Shown: positions 63,201 through 64,000 of the stretch, piece by piece
How the letters are laid out: every line of letters begins with the position of its first letter
Position numbering within the stretch: the stretch's first letter is position 1
Source of the DNA: Chaetoderma sp. LZ-2023a
Lineage: Eukaryota > Mollusca > Caudofoveata > Chaetodermatida > Chaetodermatidae
Assembly: GCA_034401795.1 (NCBI GenBank)
Contig: CM067372.1
Location: 20,623,722-20,687,721, forward strand
DNA: 64,000 nucleotides
Reading direction: 5' to 3'
Program-made: the position numbers and the translations under genes
The notes under the pieces: generated by a model
Databases searched by the model: none
Seen by the model: the letters and a program-made list of their open reading frames with translations, nothing else
Told to the model about the DNA's origin: nothing

Positions 63201-63495
63201 ATAAATGCATCCAAATTTCTTTGATTAGGTCACCATGACTATTAATTGTTGAACCTAAGATCAGTAGGATTGTTTGGATGACATGAGCAACTTCCTATCC
63301 TAGTTTGCAACTGATCCGGCTATTAGAAATGACGATGTTAGCTATCAAGGTGGTATATTATCACACCTTATCAAGAATATATTTGATTATGTGAGTGCTG
63401 AATGAGGCCACCAGCTTACCGTGGTCATGTTTGACTCCCAGGAATGCATCAATGGACTGGAATGAAGAACTCTGTGCAGCACTGCCACCAATGCA
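42140..63495 (-). CDS. IDO: Indoleamine 2,3-dioxygenase-like gene, last five exons
   Basis: A heme dioxygenase of the IDO family: it opens the indole ring of L-tryptophan to N-formylkynurenine, the first step of the cytosolic kynurenine pathway. Five minus-strand exons (63495-63420, 59320-59222, 58282-58186, 50073-49991, 42201-42140) join in a single frame with GT/AG borders, giving about 138 C-terminal residues. Family signatures in order are GGSAAQSSSFQSIDAFLGV, MKDYMPPPHKDFINEVEQ, ALKEAYNSCVQAVRDFRSYH (this His aligns with the proximal heme ligand, His346 of human IDO1), KRGTGGSSVLPFLRSIRSST and a lysine-ending C-terminus. Upstream exons would lie beyond 64000. Introns of 8.1 and 7.8 kb each contain a complete DIRS-like element; without them they would be about 1.3 and 0.7 kb. 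In molluscs IDO relatives also include IDO-derived myoglobins, so enzyme activity is inferred, not shown. Confidence 0.93.
42330..42545. repeat. Short-unit minisatellite in the last IDO intron
   Basis: About ten irregular copies of a 16-20-bp unit, TATAGACAGGTGGTC or TATAGACAGATGGTCAC. Confidence 0.9.
42643..42858. repeat. DIRS A inverted terminal repeat (3' end of element)
   Basis: CTCCCTAATACTTTTGATAT through GCGCATGCGCCGACTACTAC is the inverse of 49500-49693. The outer tip TAAACGAAATCTAGGATTTC is unique to this end and is complementary to the internal region. Confidence 0.95.
42929..43026. repeat. DIRS A internal complementary region
   Basis: GGGAGGTAAGTATCAACTCT and GAAATCCTAGATTTCGTTTA are complementary to the left tip. 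TTTCACATCAAGAGTATAC and TTACCTCCCTAATAC are complementary to the right tip. The two halves meet at CGTTTATTTCAC, which would be the end-to-end junction of a circular form. Confidence 0.93.
43563..45947 (-). CDS. DIRS A tyrosine recombinase ORF (core 44576-43563)
   Basis: It integrates the circular DNA form by strand exchange in place of a DDE integrase. The conserved part (337 residues from MDVVKES at 44576) has an N-terminal SAM-like domain (AYNYKINRFAEWCSKR, VADFLCHLYD) and the catalytic domain. The latter shows SARRRSEIHAL (first Arg), KAHSVRG (His-x-x-Arg), SVAQWHCESSFTD (Trp at the second His position) and HYLRD (nucleophile Tyr322). The frame stays open for another 457 codons upstream, overlapping the RT/RNase H frame. 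B keeps the same frame largely open too. The true start is not known; an ATG near 44576 would give a core enzyme, while the long form would carry a Ser/Gly-rich N-terminus. No defects are seen. Confidence 0.93.
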   Translation of the reverse strand: MGIQGITLRNFHGSSGLHPCGSRDHGIPPQEKHSSPHVHRRLAVKSTHPGNVIGQSGDCFENSHGLGLDNQFPKIRADSIPEVCLPGHVLRSEDRICLSYSGEGSATHLLNTVGVRQSSCPGTGLLENAGFDGFIGTSHSAGGLMQAPDPVVSHDTVDPEFRFAGLERVSVGASNSPPAMVVEYRESLAGGFANPSPPSGDCVYRCIDGGVGSLSGRVHNIRALGSGSVKGTYQSTGAKSSSPGPGTFLTEGSGQDCSYSFRQLNSSDLHKPPGRNEVAQSLYDDLETALLVPGSQDYLESSSYSGKAKSASRLIEPKDEYFTHGMATKLMCGGSSVRPLGEAQHRFVRNEEECEDDYVCLSDSRPKRFRNRCVSYQLGGNVCIRIPSGNPDSKGASENQAAGVPSASDRPGLAKPIVVYGSAGPSGLQSGSSASNGRPYLPGQGPSRQSINVPIDCMDVVKESRIKEGFSEQAAMFMAKARRGSTSRAYNYKINRFAEWCSKRCIDPMDASIQVVADFLCHLYDAYSLKPNSIAGYKSALMAVIPCLANRGSDEVSTLNVLIKGMGNLRPRNPPLIPVWSLSLVLQVLGDKPFEPLMSISMKLFTLKTVFLIAAASARRRSEIHALSAEDDRFVVTGEGLKLLPRINFLAKNQSLKYPGQPIFLPSLTRYDPNSKVWCPVRALLRYKQRTSEWRTDQSALWLSYIEPHGRASKDTISRWIVECIQFCHKSATGRQVDVAKAHSVRGVVASTALFSGVPVDDIMSVAQWHCESSFTDHYLRDTSNPLALSILKQ
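44402..46783 (-). pseudogene. DIRS A reverse transcriptase/RNase H polyprotein, one nonsense codon
   Basis: Copies the element's RNA to DNA. The ORF opens in overlap with the gag end. RT blocks are IWTPIPRDPDQRL, KNTGGWRPILNLKPLNKF, SIDLKDAYFHIPIE (first Asp, residue 253), LPFGISTAPRVFT and HTYIDDWLLKA (YIDD, residues 317-320). RNase H has VYTDASMEGWGA (D484), NLLELRAV (E516), IRSDNSTVV (D541) and NLLADSLSRR (D591/592). A single TAA at 44957-44959 follows PTEWQLN; element B has Gln there. The same frame resumes with DHWGKPNIDLFATKKNAK, YAFPPAILIPKVLQRI and WPSRSWYTDLLDLL and ends at 44402. That domain is regularly found after RNase H in DIRS-like elements and is usually described as methyltransferase-like; I see no clear catalytic motif for it. 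Confidence 0.93.
46533..48482 (-). CDS. DIRS A gag-like protein
   Basis: A 649-codon frame, the presumed RNA-binding coat protein. It starts with a lysine-rich segment (KKESGSKKGKRKASSAVDME), then a Pro/Ser-rich middle. The conserved C-terminal domain shares ERSQLATEEDWSDACQWLVS, MPSLPLAEHVVDMFEA and RTPMIGPGLFGGEGCKHL with B. The Arg/Gly/Pro-rich tail ends RGAGRGARESGRGNRA. The last 250 bp overlap the RT frame. Upstream of 48482 a Cys-rich block (CPSCGRFLKDRF, CFSCSPCGPLLKCDVCKQW) lies in another frame. It could be joined by a 53-bp intron (48493-48441: donor GTATGT, acceptor TCATTGCAG), giving a zinc-finger-like N-terminus as in B (inference). Confidence 0.85.
   Translation of the reverse strand: MGGGELMSDFLSLQAKEMGVEEERKAKKESGSKKGKRKASSAVDMEAFRSEMLGEMQRTIKDLVPELLRSMLPGPAPLLSSASASEQVIPASESNFRRSIPLFENDSEVAPLMGAFHNPGSRLGAAPRGRGHRLSQEPAVCSSDPGYPHAAGANASYGTFPGQSGLAFFADPESNLSGQEEEDFLLWSPSGEVTMDYDVCAPLTGNAGDVVHGSTHAGVEFTVQKVTLGGAEGQRYRIPRLAESVAGAGLDRGGAVSAPRSTTAPALGQASELSMPSLSGPHVFPGLPAVSAYPPSSSAACAQEEDEGPHLVERSQLATEEDWSDACQWLVSVRPDLPVEQSASQRDHRPWLAGKPTANAMPSLPLAEHVVDMFEAAETSIKANGRLAKAPREVARRCRIVPLDYQRYGVVPKPSVDDRTALGEDARPGSRSDTGVLCSNALHSANAALRDAEESGRASIAALSHVSQLLQGVVTASASRQPSPVTVQRAIQDGINLALDCLTWAVTRSVRARRTFALDKLCPSQDLYNRLLRTPMIGPGLFGGEGCKHLQETVTLVNNQRALREQFEVLRRASVRAPPPAYRPLQARGGGGQVRGQPPSQRRPRPRASRPAARGAQAPQAQPVRQPPAHRGARGAGRGARESGRGNRA
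49500..49693. repeat. DIRS A inverted terminal repeat (5' end of element)
   Basis: Inverse of 42643-42858. The outer tip is GTATACTCTTGATGTGAAAT, complementary to the internal region. Confidence 0.95.
49991..50073 (-). CDS. IDO: IDO-like exon (RGTGGS)
   Basis: An 83-bp exon: acceptor TTCCTGCAG, donor GTGAGT. It encodes YIIVMANKKAKESQNFQAVA and KRGTGGS. GTGG is the flexible active-site loop motif of IDO. It lies in the short gap between the two DIRS-like elements. Confidence 0.93.
50238..50418. repeat. DIRS B inverted terminal repeat (left)
   Basis: TACTTACCAGATGTACTAT and AAAACTCCGCACTCTCCTGG are inverse to 56822-57025. The outer tip TTCTACTTCGAATAA is unique and complementary to the internal region. 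Confidence 0.93.
51001..53039 (+). pseudogene. DIRS B gag-like protein, frameshifted
   Basis: The N-terminus carries a Cys-rich cluster (CQKCNRFMKRKYLGHHCGAC, then CKVGSPCDVC) like a zinc-binding module. A possible splice acceptor (TTCGCAG) directly precedes KPKNPDTLCQKC, so the upstream Met may not be the real start. A charged helix follows (FDRYRRARLERIAKDKAAKL), then a Ser/Gly/Pro-rich acidic centre, and MPTLPLDTQTSDMLEVAAYR. A frameshift near 52480 shifts the conserved end RMVLDCVEPGPEMRAALSSA, FIGPGLFGGSARQAL into another frame. The tail is Arg/Gly-rich (GGGSGRGGYRKDSRGGGSG). It aligns with the gag of A across the GPGLFGG region. Confidence 0.85.
52843..55202 (+). pseudogene. DIRS B reverse transcriptase/RNase H, frameshifted
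   Basis: The RT part (about 53130-53930) shows IWTPIPRESDRLDAI, KRTGGWRPILNLKPLNKF, SIDLKDAYFHIPM, LPFGLTTAPRVFT and HTYIDDWLLKA. After a shift near 53930 another frame carries RNase H: MSIFTDASLTGWGAV, NVLELLAV, IRTDNSIVV and ILADALSRR. This runs in the same frame through PTEWQLNQSVAEVL (Gln where A has a stop) to QWGKPNVDLFAMNQ. A deletion near 54735 shifts to IPDPLALAVDALAISW, and one extra base in a G run near 54852 shifts again to CQVLLIAPYWPGRSWFTDLL, ending at 55202. All RT and RNase H catalytic residues remain. Confidence 0.92.
54857..56050 (+). CDS. DIRS B tyrosine recombinase (397-codon frame)
   Basis: It overlaps the end of the RT polyprotein in another frame. Conserved parts are CMDVVKQRAIEGGFSEQAAK, TYNYRINKFAQWCERGDID and VADFICHLYEVDKL. 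The catalytic blocks are ASARRRSEIHAL (Arg), NSHQVRALAASSAL (His-x-x-Arg), VAQWHAESSF (Trp) and TDFYLRD (Tyr). It is about as long as the core of A plus 57 residues, and it is intact, unlike the other genes of B. It would recombine circular element DNA into the genome. Confidence 0.93.
   Translation: MPSTTDRPVLARPIMVYGFAGPSGLQSSLSARRKRSNLSEQGSVPPRQTRNVQIDCMDVVKQRAIEGGFSEQAAKFVASARRVSTTKTYNYRINKFAQWCERGDIDPFSASVHLVADFICHLYEVDKLVPSTLAAYKSALASVIPSLPVEGVENDTLNEVIKGMSNLRPRQPIPIPSWNLYLVLQVLVQAPFEPIRSIDIKLLTIKSVFLVAAASARRRSEIHALSAEQDRFVVTGEGLRLLPRLCFLAKNQSLKYPGQPINLPSLTRHDPNSSVWCPVRCLKMYKKRTNEWRDDPKSLWLCLKAPHLCASKDTISRWIVDAIKMSHKIATGKQIDHANSHQVRALAASSALYKGVSLEVVMYVAQWHAESSFTDFYLRDISSSLNPVAVANLSNLN
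56663..56758. repeat. DIRS B internal complementary region
   Basis: AATAGTACATCTGGTAAGTA and TTATTCGAAGTAGAA complement the left tip. TCAAAAAAGCATCCGCTTTT and GTTTCTACGAGAATTC complement the right tip. Confidence 0.93.
56822..57025. repeat. DIRS B inverted terminal repeat (right)
   Basis: Inverse of 50238-50418, with a unique outer tip GAATTCTCGTAGAAACAAAA and GCGGATGCTTTTTTGATTC. From 57026 to 58185 is intron spacer in which I see nothing else. Confidence 0.92.
58186..58282 (-). CDS. IDO: IDO-like exon with proximal heme histidine
   Basis: A 97-bp exon: acceptor ATTTCAG, donor GTAAGC. It encodes MDSDNKALKEAYNSCVQAVR and DFRSYHIQAVT. The SYH histidine is the proximal heme ligand position. 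It leaves in phase 2, and the next exon supplies the third base of a Lys codon. Confidence 0.95.
59222..59320 (-). CDS. IDO: IDO-like exon (MPPPHKDF)
   Basis: A 99-bp exon: acceptor TTCCTTACAG, donor GTAAGA. It encodes KQEFMSKMKDYMPPPHKDFI and NEVEQRTRLPEI. It corresponds to the RxYMPPAHRxF helix of IDO. It enters in phase 1 (completing an Asp codon) and leaves in phase 1. Confidence 0.93.
59325..59990. mobile_element. Three adjacent F2 fold-back MITE copies
   Basis: Copies at about 59340-59550, 59560-59700 and 59780-59960. Each is built from CATTTGCAG/CCAGTGATAAATTTTCA arms with a central AATGACTGG...CCAGTCATT type palindrome. The third (ATTTACCACTGGAATGACTG and CAGTCATTCCAGTGG) is the best preserved. 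Confidence 0.7.
60064..61736. repeat. 36-bp satellite with a recurrent spacer
   Basis: About 40 copies of AACTGTATGATTAACCAAAC plus ATGAGATATACACTAG. A spacer AAGTTCATTGTGTCCACGTT/TGTGTCCAGG interrupts it at about 60257, 60551, 60976, 61078 (short form), 61313 and 61488, so blocks of 2-11 units form a higher-order pattern. Being a multiple of 3 it yields long spurious minus-strand frames (VYISCLVNHTVL). Confidence 0.96.
61737..61930. repeat. Single 170-bp repeat unit next to the 36-bp satellite
   Basis: AAGTTCAGCTAAACACAAAA, TGTTCATGTTGAAAA, AGTGAGCATGACATTTGACT, GTGTGCAAGTTTGGGTGCGG and TATGATTAATTCAACATGTG match the arrays at 17680-18267 and 36142-36650. Confidence 0.8.
62104..62460. mobile_element. 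Fold-back element F1, full copy, inverse orientation
   Basis: Ends GGCCTTTCCAGTATATCC and AAAACTGGAAAGGTTC are inverted. The core is TTTGAAACTAATTTGACTGG with its inverse CAGACAAATTAGTTTCAAAG. It is the reverse of 39339-39699. Spacer with no recognised feature fills 62461-62840. Confidence 0.75.
62845..62995. mobile_element. F2 fold-back MITE, partial
   Basis: AATGTCCATTTACAGGACAA, TTTTTGACAATTTAACACTG and GAATGACTGTCTCAATGAAT match the F2 left arm. The end GGCTGGACAATTAAAG matches the F2 terminus. 62996-63419 is intron spacer. Confidence 0.6.
63420..63495 (-). CDS. IDO: IDO-like exon (GGSAAQSS)
   Basis: A 76-bp exon: acceptor TTATCTACAG, donor GTAAGC. It encodes CIGGSAAQSSSFQSIDAFLG and VKHDH, ending in phase 1. 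It matches the GGSAxQSS segment that lies over the heme pocket in IDO proteins. Confidence 0.9.
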
Positions 63496-64000
63496 CTGTA
63501 GATAAACATCTATCATATAAACAAACTTATATTGTCTTACTGTAGATAAACATCTATCACATAAACAAACTTATGTTGTCTTACTCTAGATAAACAGCTA
63601 TTACATAAGCAAGCCTATATTGCCTTATTAACATCTATCACATAAACAAGCTAATACTGCCTTATAAACATCCATCACATAAACAAGCTTATGTTGCCTT
63701 ATAAACATCTATCACATAAACAAGCTTATATTGCCCTATAACCATCTATCCCAAAAGCAAGCTTATATTGTTTTATAAACATCTATCACATAAACAAGCT
63801 TATATAGCCTTATAAACATCTATCACATAAACAAGCTTATATAACCGTATAAACATCTATCACATAAACAAGCTTATATAACTGTATAAACATCTATCAC
63901 ATAAACAAGCTTATATTGCCTTATAAACATCTATCACATAAGCAAGCTTATATTGCCGTATAATCATCTATCACATAAGCAAGCTTATATTGCCTTATAA
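63496..64000. repeat. 37-bp minisatellite starting at an IDO splice acceptor
   Basis: About 13 copies of ATAAACATCTATCACATAAA plus CAAGCTTATATTGCCTT, running off the end of the window. The first three units contain CTGTAG/CTCTAG before ATAAAC, that is, copies of the acceptor region. Confidence 0.95.

Overview
This is metazoan nuclear DNA: spliced exons, microsatellites, AT-rich spacer and several classes of eukaryotic transposon, with no bacterial gene organisation. The repeat style (GTGACCTTGACC-type dispersed repeats, AAGATGGCCGCC-type repeats, Polinton, DIRS and Penelope-like elements together) suggests a lophotrochozoan, most likely a mollusc. The species cannot be named from the sequence alone.

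The only host gene I can support is the 3' part of an indoleamine 2,3-dioxygenase (IDO-like) gene on the minus strand. It has five exons with consistent phases and GT/AG borders at 63495-63420, 59320-59222, 58282-58186, 50073-49991 and 42201-42140 (stop). Its upstream exons lie beyond 64000. Its introns are packed with transposons. A complete DIRS-like tyrosine-recombinase retrotransposon (B, plus strand, about 50238-57025) fills one intron, and a related one (A, minus strand, about 42643-49693) fills the next. A 35-bp minisatellite starts just after the stop codon, and a 37-bp minisatellite begins at the acceptor of the first exon seen.

1-6150 holds minisatellites and fold-back elements. 6150-10680 is a decayed Penelope-like element (plus strand) with an SGNH-hydrolase-like N-terminal region and a 1.2-kb repeat inserted in its reverse transcriptase. 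11070-12726 is a Tc1 transposon with matching ends and a single internal stop. 12950-16112 is a second, different Penelope-like remnant (minus strand). 18274-36141 is a full-length Polinton/Maverick (17.9 kb) with 0.3-kb terminal inverted repeats. It sits inside an older array of about 170-bp repeats that continues on both sides. It carries protein-primed DNA polymerase B, a retroviral-type integrase, a packaging-type ATPase and about ten small unassigned genes, almost all frameshifted. An I-type non-LTR retrotransposon (23278-27088, 9-bp target duplication) splits its polymerase gene. 36142-42130 is repeat-rich spacer. 57026-64000 holds IDO exons among fold-back elements and a 36-bp satellite.

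The most unusual signals are: (1) a recurrent compact promoter-like block in the Polinton, TTTAA about 19-24 nt before the start codon with a TATA-like box just before the ATG, at about ten genes; (2) an array of about 14 copies derived from the Polinton TIR that runs straight into the polymerase start codon; (3) a second open frame across reverse transcriptase/RNase H in both DIRS elements; (4) a 36-bp satellite that seems to have grown out of a piece of the 170-bp repeat.
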